Shown: positions 34,860 through 43,602, numbered from the stretch's first letter. The stretch is DNA of 64,000 nucleotides from Streptomyces sp. CB02959 (GCF_002803155.1 NZ_NNBP01000016.1:164425-228424); one strand, 5' to 3'. The notes: generated from the sequence alone by a model not told the origin. A program made the numbers and translations.

Positions 34860-36398
34860 GTGACTTTTTCCGCCCCGGGGGCCGCTGCGCCCCAGCTCAA
34901 CGGCCACAGCCGGCCCGCGCCGGGCCCGGCCGCCGACGAAGGACTGGCCCGCCGGCTGCGCGCCCTCGCGTGCACCGCGCCGCTGCACGACCTCGACGCG
35001 CGCAAGGCCAACCTCGCGGGCGAGTACGGGGTCTACGCGATGGCGGAGGTGGCGCTCGCCGTCATCGACCTGGTCACCCTGAACATGGACTTCGACACCG
35101 GCGCCGACCACGAGGAGATAGTGGCCAAGGTCCTGCCGCGGGTCGCCGCCCAGGCCCCGGACCGCCCCGCCGCGGAGCACGAGCGGGTGGCCCGCTGGGT
35201 GCTGGAGAACCTCATCAACGTCGGCAGCGTCGACCGCGGCTTCCGCGCCGTCTACGGCACCTTCACCACCGACGGCGAGTACGTCCGCCGCGACTACGAC
35301 TTCAAGCTGATCGAAGAGGTCCCCGGCCCCGGCGGCACCGTCTACCTCCGCGCCACCGACGAGGCGGTCAACGTCCTCGTCGGCGCCCTCGACACGGACG
35401 TCACCAGCGCCCAGATCGCCGCCGAGGTCAAGCTGGAGGTGCTGATCAGCCGCGGCCGGCTGGCCGATGCCCAGCTCGCCGCCGAGCAGGCCCGCTACCG
35501 CACCGTCCAGTACGCCGAGACCCTCCGCAAGACCCTGGAGGCCACCCGGCGCAACGTCCGCTCGGTCGACTGGCTGCGCACCGTCCCCGACATGATCAAC
35601 GAGGCGCTGGACCACGTCGCGGACCGCTACCGCCACGAGAACGCCATCCTCACCAACATCCGCAAGGCCCGCGACGAGGCCGAGGCCGTCGACGCGAAGA
35701 CCGGCGAGCACAAGCGGCGCGCCGCCGAACTCGTCGACATCGTCAAGGACTGCATCCGCCGGCACACCCAGCTCCAGTCCCGGCTCCTGGAGGCCGGCCC
35801 GCTCTTCCGCGCCGAACAGGACCGCCAGGCGTTCGCCGCCCCCGCCGCCCGCACCGGCCTCGACCTCTACGGCCAGCTCGTCGCCCCCGTCCTCCCGCTC
35901 CCCGTCGAGCAGGCCACCCGGGTCACCGACGCCTTCTTCGCCCGCGGCACGGGGCTGCGCACCCCCGCCGCCGTCCGGGTCGCCGACCTCGTCGAGGTGC
36001 TGCTCACCCCGCCCATGGAGCGCGAGCACCTGGGCGCCGAGATGCCCGAGCCCGACCTGGTGGCCACGCCCGACGACAGCCGCTTCAGCGAGGCCCAGCT
36101 CGACGCCGCGATGGCCCTGCTCACCCTGCCCGCCGACGCCCCCCGCCGGCTCTCCGGCCTGCTCGCCGAGGCCCGCCGCAGCGACCCCGAACTCCCGTAC
36201 CTGGTGGCCCTGTTGGCGGTGCACGCCGCCAGCCCCCCGGTCGGCACCGCCTACCGCCAGGGCGAGCAGCAGCTGCTCTTCGCCGTCGACGACGGCACCG
36301 AGCTGACCGACCCCGAGTTCGGCGGCGCGGACCTCATCGTCGGCACCGCCCTGCTGGACGCGGCCGGGATGGCCGCCGACCGCTCGGAGGTGGCCTGA
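34860..36398 (+). CDS. kleisin-like subunit (MukF/MksF/JetA-like) of an SMC complex
   Basis: A 512-residue protein. The N-terminal part (about residues 20-150) looks like a winged-helix domain (E-Y-G-V-Y-A-M-A-E-V-A-L-A-V-I-D-L, V-A-R-W-V-L-E-N-L). A long central helical region (about 190-340) is predicted coiled coil (E-Q-A-R-Y-R-T-V-Q-Y-A-E-T-L-R-K-T-L-E-A). A C-terminal acidic segment follows. This layout plus operon position before a MukE-like and an SMC-like gene points to the kleisin role. GTG 34860 is the likely start. Its TGA overlaps the next ATG by one base. Family identity is inferred from architecture, not from a diagnostic motif. Confidence 0.7.
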   Translation: MTFSAPGAAAPQLNGHSRPAPGPAADEGLARRLRALACTAPLHDLDARKANLAGEYGVYAMAEVALAVIDLVTLNMDFDTGADHEEIVAKVLPRVAAQAPDRPAAEHERVARWVLENLINVGSVDRGFRAVYGTFTTDGEYVRRDYDFKLIEEVPGPGGTVYLRATDEAVNVLVGALDTDVTSAQIAAEVKLEVLISRGRLADAQLAAEQARYRTVQYAETLRKTLEATRRNVRSVDWLRTVPDMINEALDHVADRYRHENAILTNIRKARDEAEAVDAKTGEHKRRAAELVDIVKDCIRRHTQLQSRLLEAGPLFRAEQDRQAFAAPAARTGLDLYGQLVAPVLPLPVEQATRVTDAFFARGTGLRTPAAVRVADLVEVLLTPPMEREHLGAEMPEPDLVATPDDSRFSEAQLDAAMALLTLPADAPRRLSGLLAEARRSDPELPYLVALLAVHAASPPVGTAYRQGEQQLLFAVDDGTELTDPEFGGADLIVGTALLDAAGMAADRSEVA

Positions 36399-36496
36399 TG
36401 CCCGCCGCGCGGCACCGCCGCCGGATAGCGGCCGGACCGCCCCCGCCCCGCTACGAGATACCCCCGACCGTCCCCCGCAAGGAGCTCCGCCCGTGA
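36398..36496 (+). CDS. 32-residue coupled micro-ORF in the SMC operon
   Basis: ATG at 36398 shares one base with the preceding TGA, and the TGA at 36494-36496 overlaps the next GTG (GTGA). The peptide begins M-P-A-A-R-H-R-R-R, is basic and proline-rich, and ends P-R-K-E-L-R-P. It could be a real small subunit or only a translational bridge between kleisin-like and MukE-like genes. Its last codons contain AAGGAG, the RBS for the next gene. Confidence 0.5.
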   Translation: MPAARHRRRIAAGPPPPRYEIPPTVPRKELRP

Positions 36497-37506
36497 CCCA
36501 GTACGACGCCGACGAGGTGCCGCAGCCCGACCCGGCGCCCGGCACCGGCGAAGCGGCCTGGGGCGCACCCGCCGACGCCCCCGAACCGGCCCCGGCCGGC
36601 GCCTCGCCGTTCCCCGAGATCTCGGCTCCTCCCCCACTCTCGCCTTCGCTCGACCGGGGGGACCCCCATGACCAGGGGAGGCCCCAATCCCCCGCCGACG
36701 CCGCCGACGCCGCCCGGCTGGTCTCCTTCGGCCTCCAGCCCAAGCTGCTGCCGGCCCGGGACGCCGAATACGCCGAGCTGCTCCGCCGCTATCGGGACGA
36801 GCCCCCCTTCGCCCGGCTCGCCGACGCCGTCGCCGGCGGCCTCGGGCTGATCGTCCTGGAGGTCTCCACCCGCGCCGGGATGGCCGTCACCGCCGCCGAG
36901 GACTCCGTCTTCGCCGTCCGGATGGGCGACTACGCCCGCCGCGCCTCCGCCGACTCCGCCGACCGCTTCCTGCACGGCCTGGCCCACCTGGCCATCGCCG
37001 CCATGTCCTTCCCGCGCCCCGAGGACCTCGCCGACGACGGCTACATCGGCCGGATCACCGTCAACGGCGTCGACGCCTTCGTCCGGCAGGCCTGCCGCCG
37101 CCTCACGGAGCGCGCCGAACAGGACGGCGAGAACACCGACCCGGCCACCGAAGCCCCCGGCCTGGAGTCCGCCTGGCGGGTCTACGCCCGGCGCAGCGCC
37201 ACGGGAGCCACCAAGGACGCCCGGCGGCTGGCCGGCTCCACCACCGGCATCATCGCCAAGGCCGTCACCTTCCTCGTCGACTCCGGCTTCCTCCAGCGCA
37301 CCGGCGACGACGCCGGCGGCGCCTACCGCACCACCGCCCGCTACCAACTCCAGGTCCGCGACATGGCCGGCACCGCCGCCATGGCCGAACTGCTGGAGCT
37401 CGGCATCGTCCCGGTCTCCGACGGCAGCGCCTCGCTGCTGCCCGGCGAGGAGTCCGACGACCTCGACCTGGTCGCCGAGGCCGGGCTGCCCTTCCACTCC
37501 GGCTGA
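36493..37506 (+). CDS. MukE/MksE/JetB-like winged-helix subunit
   Basis: A 337-residue protein. The first 70 residues are a low-complexity linker, part of which is encoded by a hairpin repeat (36628-36670). The folded part has two winged-helix-like regions: E-Y-A-E-L-L-R-R-Y-R ... L-G-L-I-V-L-E-V-S (about 95-130), and T-G-I-I-A-K-A-V-T-F-L-V-D-S-G-F-L-Q ... Y-R-T-T-A-R-Y-Q-L-Q-V (about 250-295). It starts at GTG 36493 and ends 62 bases before the SMC-like gene. This size and layout suit a MukE-type accessory subunit. No diagnostic residue proves it. Confidence 0.68.
   Translation: MTQYDADEVPQPDPAPGTGEAAWGAPADAPEPAPAGASPFPEISAPPPLSPSLDRGDPHDQGRPQSPADAADAARLVSFGLQPKLLPARDAEYAELLRRYRDEPPFARLADAVAGGLGLIVLEVSTRAGMAVTAAEDSVFAVRMGDYARRASADSADRFLHGLAHLAIAAMSFPRPEDLADDGYIGRITVNGVDAFVRQACRRLTERAEQDGENTDPATEAPGLESAWRVYARRSATGATKDARRLAGSTTGIIAKAVTFLVDSGFLQRTGDDAGGAYRTTARYQLQVRDMAGTAAMAELLELGIVPVSDGSASLLPGEESDDLDLVAEAGLPFHSG
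36628..36670. repeat. hairpin-forming intragenic repeat, CCCCCACTC-type
   Basis: The segment runs CCTCCCCCACTCTCG, CCTTCGCTCGACC, then GGGGGGACCCCCATG. The C5 and G5/G6 arms fold on each other. It looks like a member of a dispersed Streptomyces repeat family. It sits in frame in the linker of the MukE-like gene, adding P-P-L-S-P-S-L-D-R-G-D-P. Confidence 0.6.
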
Positions 37507-37568
37507 CCGCCCGCACGCTCCGCCCACCCCCGACCACCGACCCACCCACACACCAACGAGAGTCCGCC

Positions 37569-40500
37569 ATGTACGAGCTGTCCCGGGTCCGCCTCTACTC
37601 CACCGGGCCGGCCGGTGCGCGCTACGCCGACACCGTCCTGGACCTGCGCGGGGTCGGCGCGCCGGTGCCCCAGCCGGCGCCGGCCCAGGCGGACTTCTTC
37701 GAGGACGAACCGGTCGGCCCGCCGCGCCGCCCGGCCCCCGCCGGCGTGCTCTTCCTGGAGAACGGCGGCGGCAAGTCCGTCCTGCTCAAGCTGATCTTCT
37801 CGGTCATGCTGCCCGGCCACCGCAACACCCTCGGCGGCGCCAGCTCCGGTGTGCTCCGCAAGTTCCTGCTCGCCGACGACTGCGGCCACGTCGCCCTGGA
37901 ATGGCAGCACGTCGTCACGGGCGAGACCGTCGTGGTCGGCAAGGTCAGCGAATGGCGCGGCCGCCAGGTCTCCAACGACCCCCGCAAGTTCGCCGAGGCC
38001 TGGTACAGCTTCCGGCCCGGCCCCGGCATGAGCCTGGACTCCCTCCCCGTCGCCGAGGCGACCCTCGTCCGCCCCCGGACGGAGAACGGCGAGGGGGCCT
38101 CCAGTGCGCACGGCCGCCGCCGCACCATGAAGGGCTTCCGCGACGCCCTCACCGACGCCGGCAAGAACTACCCCAACCTCGACGTGATCTGGGAAGAGGT
38201 CCACGAGCGCTGGAACGAACACCTCGGCGACCTCGGCCTGGACCCCGAACTCTTCCGCTACCAGCGGGAGATGAACGCCGACGAGGGCGAGGCGGCCGGC
38301 CTCTTCGCGGTCAAGAACGACTCCGACTTCACCGACCTGCTGCTGCGCGCCGTCACCGACACCCGGGACACCGACGGCCTCGCCGACCTCGTCCACGGCT
38401 TCGCCCACAAGCTCGGCCGGCGCGCCGAGCTCACCGCCGAACGCGACTTCACCGCCGGCTCGCTGGACCTGCTCTCCCGCATCGCCGAGTCCGCCGAGAC
38501 CCGCGACCGGGCCCGCGAGGTGCACGCCGGAGCCGAGCGCCGCACCCGCGGCCTGGCCCAGCGGCTGTACGCCCGCGGCACCGAGGAGCGCGGCCGGGCC
38601 GCCGAGCTCGCCGAGGCGGTCGCCGCCGCCGCGCACCGGGTCACCGACGCCGACCGCGGCCGCGAGCGCCGCGCCCTGGTCTCCGCCGAACTCGCCTACC
38701 GGCACGCCTCGCTGGCGCTGGCCGCCGCCGAGAAGGGCGCCGCCGCCCAGCGCCGCGAACTCAACGACGCCCGCACGCTGCACAGCGCCTGGCAGGCCGC
38801 CGAGATCGCCCTGCGGCACCGCGCCGCCGCCGACCGCTCCGCGCGGGTCGCCGCCGCCATCCGGGAGGCCGAGCGGGACGCCGCCCCGGCGCTCGCCGCC
38901 CGCGCCGCCGCCGCCGCCGACCTGGTGCGCGCGCTGCACGGCGCCGCCGAGGCCGGCGAAGGGGTCGCCAACGAGGAGGAGGAGCGGTCCGCCGCCCTCC
39001 AGGAGACCGGCGAGTCCGCGCACCGCGACGCCACCACGGCCGCCACCCACGCCCAGCGCGCCCGCAGTGAGTCCGACCACCTGCGGCAGCGGCTCGCCGA
39101 GGTCGCCGAGGAGACCGCGGAGGCGGTCCGGGCCGGCTGGCTCGACGACGCGGAGCCGGACGCCGACCCGGCCCGCGCCGCGCTCGCCGCCTCCGATGCC
39201 GAGAAGACCGCCGTCGAGGCGTGGGACGCCGCCCGCGAGGCCGCCCGGCAGGCCACCGACGGGGCCCGCGAGACCGCGGCCCGGCACTCCGCCGCCGAAC
39301 TCGCCGCGGCCCGCGCGCAGGACGCCGCACAGGCCGCCGAGCGCGCCCACGACGCCGAGCGGCGGGCCGCCGAATCGATCGGCGCCGAACAGCGGCTCAC
39401 CGAACTCCTCGGCCTCCCCGAGGCGCCGCCGCCCGCCCTGCCCGGCCCCCGTACGGGCGACGGTGCCGGATCGGCCGCCCCGCGCCGCGCCGCCGCCCCG
39501 CTCACCGCCGAGGAGCTGGACCGCAGCGCCGACGCGCTGCACGGGCTGCTGGAGGAGGGCGTCGCCGCCGCCGAGCGCCAGCTGTTCGACCTGCGGACGG
39601 CCGCCGCCGACGACGCCCGGATCCTGGGCGCGCTGGGCGACGGCGGGCTGCTGCCGCCGGGCCCCGACGTGCTGGCTGCGGTGGAGTATCTGGGCGAGCA
39701 CGGCGTGCCCGCCCTGCCCGGCTGGCGCTACCTCGCCCAGTCCGTCGACCCCGCCGACCACGCCCGGGTGCTGGCCGCCCGCCCCGAGCTGGTCGACGGT
39801 GTGGTCATCACCGACCCGGACACCCACGCCCGGGCCCGCGAGGTGCTCGCCCAGGCCGCGCTGCTGCCCCGCTCCGCCGTCGCGGTGGGCACCGCCGCCG
39901 CGCTGCTGGCCCCCAGCCCGGCCGCCGACGAGGACGACCCCGGCGTCTCCGGCGTCTTCCTCGTACCGCCGAACCCGGCCATGCACGACGAGTCCGCCGC
40001 CGACGAGGAGCGCCGCGCACTGCGCGCCCGCGCCACCGAGCGCGACGAGGACATCCGCACGCTGGCCGCGCGGCTCGCCGGGGACCGGGCGCTCGCCGCC
40101 CGCCTCGGCTCCTGGCGCGCCGGCTGCCCGGCCGGCCGCCTCGCCGAGCTCGCCGCGGCCGCGGAGACCGCCCGGACCGCCGCCGAGGAGGCCGCCGCGG
40201 AGCTGGCCGAGGCCCGGACGGCCCGCGCCGAGGCCGACGAGGTCGCCACCGAGGCCACCCGGGTGCGCGACGAGCGGCAGGAGGCCGCCCAGCGCGCCCG
40301 GCGCGCCGCCGACCTCCTCGCGGGCCTCGCCCACCGGCTCCGCGAGCGCGCCGGCTGGCAGTCCCGGATGCGGGAACTCGCCGACGAGGCAGCGGAGTTC
40401 GAGGGCCGCGCCGAGGAGTGCGTGGACCGCGCCCGGGCCGCCGACGAGGACCGCCGGGCCGCCCAGCGGGCCGCCGACGACGCCCGCCGCACCGCCCGAG

Positions 40501-42242
40501 CGCTGCGCGCCGAGCGCGCCGAGATCGCCGGTGTCCCCGACGACCTGGGGGAGGCCCCGCAGCAGTCGACCACTTCGCTGCCCGCGCTCCGCGAGGCGTA
40601 CCGCTCCGCCTCCCAGCTCTACGAGAAGGTCGGCGTCGGCGCCGACCTCCGCGCCGAACAGGCCCGCGCCGAGGGCGACGAATCCGCCGCCCTGGCCGAG
40701 CTGAACCGCCTCACCAACAAGGTCCGCACCCGCGCCGAGCAACTGCTGCAGAGCCCGGACGCCGCCGACGGCCCGTCCCGCCAGGCCGCCGCCGGACGCG
40801 CCGAATCGCTGGTGCAGATGCTGGACACCCGCGCCTCGACCGCCAGTGAGCAGCTCGGCCGGCTGCGCGGCGAGGCGGAGCGGCTGGCGCCCACCGACGG
40901 TGCGGAGCACACCGAGCTGCCGGAGGAACTGGTCCCGGCCGACGCCGACCGCGCCAAGGAACTGCTGCGTACCGCCAACGCCGAACTGGCCACCGCCACC
41001 GAGGCCCTGGAGGCCGCCCGCGCCGAGCACGAGGAGCTGCTGCGCGCCCACCGCGGCGCCGAGGACGCGGCCGGCGGCTTCGACGAGACCGCCGCGCTGC
41101 TGCGGGATCTGCTGCGGGACCACCAGGACGCCGAGGGGGGCGAGGACGCGTCGATCGATCCGTACGCCGGCGGTCTCACCGAGGCCCGGCAGGCCGCCGC
41201 GGAGTCCCGCCGCTCGCTGCGCGGCTGCGCCGCCGACCTGTCCGCCGCCGAGGCCGCGGTCCGCGAGGCCGCCGACGTCCTCGTCCGGCACGCCAACTCC
41301 ACCCGCTACGAGCAGGTGCGCACCCCCGCCCGGCAGCAGATCCGGGAGCTGCCCGCCGCGGCGCTGCCGGACCACGCCGCCAAGTGGGCGGAGGCGTTCG
41401 CGCCTCGCCTGCGGGTGCTCACCGACGAACTCGCCCAGCTGGAGCGCAACCGCGGCTCCATCGTCGACCGGCTCCGCGGTCTGGTGGAGTCGTCGTTGAC
41501 CACGCTGCGCTCCGCCCAGCGGCTGTCCCGGCTGCCCGAGGGGCTGGGGGAGTGGTCCGGCCAGGAGTTCCTGCGGATCCGCTTCGAGGACCCCGACCAG
41601 GCCACGCTCACCGAGCGGCTGGGCGAGGTCATCGACGAGGCGACCCGCGCGGCGGTCAAGAAGAACAGCGACCTGCGCCGGGACGGGATGTCCCTGCTGC
41701 TGCGCGGGGTGCAGGCCGCGCTCCAGCCGCGGGGCGTGGCGGTGGAGATCCTCAAGCCGGACGCGGTGCTGCGCGCCGAGCGGGTCCCGGTGGGGCAGAT
41801 GGGCGACGTCTTCTCCGGCGGCCAGCTGCTGACCGCCGCCATCGCGCTGTACTGCACCATGGCGGCGCTGCGCAGCAACGACCGGGGCCGCGACAAGCAG
41901 CGGCACGCCGGCACGCTGTTCCTCGACAACCCCATCGGCCGTGCCAACGCCACCTATCTGCTGGAGCTCCAGCGCGCCGTCGCCGACGCCCTGGGCGTCC
42001 AACTCCTCTACACCACCGGCCTGTTCGACACCACCGCGCTCGCGGAGTTCCCGCTGGTGATCCGCCTGCGGAACGACGCGGACCTGCGGGCGGGCCTGAA
42101 GTACATCAGCGTCGAGGAGCACCTGCGTCCGGGCCTGCCGCAGGCGGACCCGTCCGGCGAGGCGGTGCACGGGCAGATCACGGCGACACGGATGTACCGC
42201 CGCCCGGAGGAGGCGGCGGGGGCCGCGCCGGCCGCCGGCTGA
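37569..42242 (+). CDS. giant SMC/MukB/JetC-like ATPase
   Basis: A 1557-residue ABC/SMC-type ATPase. Walker A is L-E-N-G-G-G-K-S-V (about residues 63-71). Two very long Ala/Glu/Arg coiled-coil arms flank a globular hinge-like insert at about 690-800 (A-A-V-E-Y-L-G-E-H-G-V-P-A-L-P-G-W-R). The C-terminal head carries the signature F-S-G-G-Q-L-L-T-A (about 1414) and Walker B G-T-L-F-L-D-N-P-I-G (about 1446). The residue after the Walker B Asp is Asn, where SMC and MukB proteins have a catalytic Glu. With the kleisin- and MukE-like genes it forms a condensin-like set, related to MukBEF, MksBEF or Wadjet JetABC. No JetD/MksG nuclease gene follows. Probable role: DNA loop extrusion in chromosome organisation or plasmid defence. 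Confidence 0.82.
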   Translation: MYELSRVRLYSTGPAGARYADTVLDLRGVGAPVPQPAPAQADFFEDEPVGPPRRPAPAGVLFLENGGGKSVLLKLIFSVMLPGHRNTLGGASSGVLRKFLLADDCGHVALEWQHVVTGETVVVGKVSEWRGRQVSNDPRKFAEAWYSFRPGPGMSLDSLPVAEATLVRPRTENGEGASSAHGRRRTMKGFRDALTDAGKNYPNLDVIWEEVHERWNEHLGDLGLDPELFRYQREMNADEGEAAGLFAVKNDSDFTDLLLRAVTDTRDTDGLADLVHGFAHKLGRRAELTAERDFTAGSLDLLSRIAESAETRDRAREVHAGAERRTRGLAQRLYARGTEERGRAAELAEAVAAAAHRVTDADRGRERRALVSAELAYRHASLALAAAEKGAAAQRRELNDARTLHSAWQAAEIALRHRAAADRSARVAAAIREAERDAAPALAARAAAAADLVRALHGAAEAGEGVANEEEERSAALQETGESAHRDATTAATHAQRARSESDHLRQRLAEVAEETAEAVRAGWLDDAEPDADPARAALAASDAEKTAVEAWDAAREAARQATDGARETAARHSAAELAAARAQDAAQAAERAHDAERRAAESIGAEQRLTELLGLPEAPPPALPGPRTGDGAGSAAPRRAAAPLTAEELDRSADALHGLLEEGVAAAERQLFDLRTAAADDARILGALGDGGLLPPGPDVLAAVEYLGEHGVPALPGWRYLAQSVDPADHARVLAARPELVDGVVITDPDTHARAREVLAQAALLPRSAVAVGTAAALLAPSPAADEDDPGVSGVFLVPPNPAMHDESAADEERRALRARATERDEDIRTLAARLAGDRALAARLGSWRAGCPAGRLAELAAAAETARTAAEEAAAELAEARTARAEADEVATEATRVRDERQEAAQRARRAADLLAGLAHRLRERAGWQSRMRELADEAAEFEGRAEECVDRARAADEDRRAAQRAADDARRTARALRAERAEIAGVPDDLGEAPQQSTTSLPALREAYRSASQLYEKVGVGADLRAEQARAEGDESAALAELNRLTNKVRTRAEQLLQSPDAADGPSRQAAAGRAESLVQMLDTRASTASEQLGRLRGEAERLAPTDGAEHTELPEELVPADADRAKELLRTANAELATATEALEAARAEHEELLRAHRGAEDAAGGFDETAALLRDLLRDHQDAEGGEDASIDPYAGGLTEARQAAAESRRSLRGCAADLSAAEAAVREAADVLVRHANSTRYEQVRTPARQQIRELPAAALPDHAAKWAEAFAPRLRVLTDELAQLERNRGSIVDRLRGLVESSLTTLRSAQRLSRLPEGLGEWSGQEFLRIRFEDPDQATLTERLGEVIDEATRAAVKKNSDLRRDGMSLLLRGVQAALQPRGVAVEILKPDAVLRAERVPVGQMGDVFSGGQLLTAAIALYCTMAALRSNDRGRDKQRHAGTLFLDNPIGRANATYLLELQRAVADALGVQLLYTTGLFDTTALAEFPLVIRLRNDADLRAGLKYISVEEHLRPGLPQADPSGEAVHGQITATRMYRRPEEAAGAAPAAG

Positions 42243-42245
42243 GCG

Positions 42246-42266
42246 GGCCGCCCGGCCGGGGCGGCC
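42246..42266. terminator. hairpin terminator
   Basis: GGCCGCCC (42246-42253) and GGGCGGCC (42259-42266) form a perfect 8-bp stem with a 5-base loop between the convergent SMC-like and IclR genes. Confidence 0.75.
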
Positions 42267-42278
42267 ACCGCGCCGGGC

Positions 42279-43082
42279 TCAGCCGCCGTACCCCATGCGG
42301 CGGGAGAGCTCGGCCGCGGCCTTCACCGCCGCCTTCGCCAGCTCCGGCAGCTGTGCGCGGGCCATGCGGTAGGCCGGTCCGGAGACCCCGATCGCCCCGA
42401 TGACGCTCCCGTCGTAGGAGTGGACCGGCGCCGCGACGGCGTTCAGTCCGGTCTCGAACTCCTCGGCGGTGCAGGCGAATCCGTCCTCACGGGCGGCTGC
42501 CAGCTGCTCCCGCACGGCGGCCGGGGCGGTCAGGGTGCCGTCGGTGAACCGCGGCAGCTTGCGGCCCAGCAGTGCCTCGCTGCGCTCCCGGGGCAGGTGG
42601 GCCAGCAGGACCTTGCCGCTGGCGGTGGCGTGCAACGGGGTGCGCCGGCCGAGCCAGTTGTGGGCGGTCACCGCGGCGGAGCCCCGGGCCTGCATGATGT
42701 TGACCGCGGCATCACCGTCCAGCACCGCGATGTTGGCGGTCTCCCCGGTCTCGTCGGCCAGCGCGCGGCACACCGGCTGGCCCTCCTGCGAGATGTCCAG
42801 CCGGATCGCCGCGGCGCCGGCCAGCCGCAGCACCCCGGCGCCCAGGAAGTACTTCCCGCGCTCCTTCTCCTGCTCGACCAGGCCGCGGTTCTCCAGGACG
42901 CCCAGGATCCGGAAGGCGGTCGACTTGTGGACGCCCAGCTCGTCGGCGAGTTCGGTGACCCCGGCCTCGCCCAGCCGGGCCAGGCTCTCCAGTACGCTCA
43001 CCGCGCGGTCCACGGACTGGACGGAGCTCGTCCCGCGTCGGTCCTCGGCGCGCTCGTCCGCCGCGCCTGTCGTCTTCGCCAT
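42279..43082 (-). CDS. IclR-family transcriptional regulator
   Basis: A 267-residue regulator. The winged helix at about residues 20-85 has Q-S-V-D-R-A-V-S-V-L-E-S-L and G-V-H-K-S-T-A-F-R-I-L. The IclR ligand domain follows, with L-H-A-T-A-S-G-K-V-L-L-A-H-L and a Cys near G-F-A-C-T-A-E-E-F-E. It diverges from a Rieske ferredoxin gene 162 bases away, with an inverted repeat between, and probably controls it and itself. IclR regulators often act in aromatic or betaine catabolism. Confidence 0.9.
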   Translation of the reverse strand: MAKTTGAADERAEDRRGTSSVQSVDRAVSVLESLARLGEAGVTELADELGVHKSTAFRILGVLENRGLVEQEKERGKYFLGAGVLRLAGAAAIRLDISQEGQPVCRALADETGETANIAVLDGDAAVNIMQARGSAAVTAHNWLGRRTPLHATASGKVLLAHLPRERSEALLGRKLPRFTDGTLTAPAAVREQLAAAREDGFACTAEEFETGLNAVAAPVHSYDGSVIGAIGVSGPAYRMARAQLPELAKAAVKAAAELSRRMGYGG

Positions 43083-43177
43083 GGCTTTCGCCTCACCACC
43101 CGTTGCCCCCCGACGGGCACGTCCTGGGGCCGCTCTCCGGGTTGCCCTTGACGGGGCGCTCCCCGGCTTGGATTCTG

Positions 43178-43197
43178 TTGCGCATCGCGAGATGCAA
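43178..43197. promoter_or_regulatory. IclR-type operator candidate
   Basis: GCATC-GCGA-GATGC (43182-43195) is a perfect inverted repeat, extended by TTG and CAA outside with a one-base bulge. It lies between the divergent IclR and Rieske genes, 48 bases before the Rieske start. Confidence 0.6.
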
Positions 43198-43244
43198 TGC
43201 GCGATTCACAACGCCATGATACCGATCAGCGCGAGGGGGGCCAG

Positions 43245-43574
43245 ATGTTTCCCGTCTGCCGCATCGAGGACCTGCCGGTCGGCGAGTCCGTCCGGATCGA
43301 GATCGACGACACCACACCCGCCATCGCCGTCTTCCACACCGAGGACGGGCTCTACGCCGTCGACGACACCTGCAGCCACCAGGACGCCTCCCTCTCCGAG
43401 GGCTGGGTCGAGGGCTGCCTCGTCGAATGCCCGCTGCACGCTGCCCAGTTCGACCTGCGCACCGGGGCGCCGACCTGCCTGCCCGCCCGCCGCGCCGTGC
43501 GCACCCACGAGGTCGGCGTCCTGGACGGGATGGTCCACGTCCGGCCCGCCGTACGCGAGGAGGCGGTGGCCTGA
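43245..43574 (+). CDS. Rieske [2Fe-2S] ferredoxin
   Basis: A 109-residue soluble Rieske protein. Cluster ligands are C43-S-H45 and C62-P-L-H65, in E-C-P-L-H-A-A-Q-F-D. Length and lack of a signal peptide fit the ferredoxin component of a Rieske non-heme oxygenase system. No oxygenase or ferredoxin reductase gene is next to it, so its redox partner is elsewhere. ATG 43245 follows GAGGGGGG. The IclR regulator diverges from it. Confidence 0.9.
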   Translation: MFPVCRIEDLPVGESVRIEIDDTTPAIAVFHTEDGLYAVDDTCSHQDASLSEGWVEGCLVECPLHAAQFDLRTGAPTCLPARRAVRTHEVGVLDGMVHVRPAVREEAVA

Positions 43575-43584
43575 CCGCGGACCC

Positions 43585-43600
43585 GGCCGGGGCCCCGGCC
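43585..43600. terminator. 16-bp perfect palindrome between convergent genes
   Basis: GGCCGGGGCCCCGGCC is fully self-complementary and sits in the 28-base gap between the convergent Rieske and membrane-protein genes. It is probably a terminator. Confidence 0.55.
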
Positions 43601-43602
43601 CG

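Noticed and set aside
37341..42170. Very long minus-strand open frame opposite the SMC-like gene
   Set aside because: It is the mirror of a GC3-biased coding region. The product is Gly/Val-rich without domains, while the plus strand has clear ATPase motifs.
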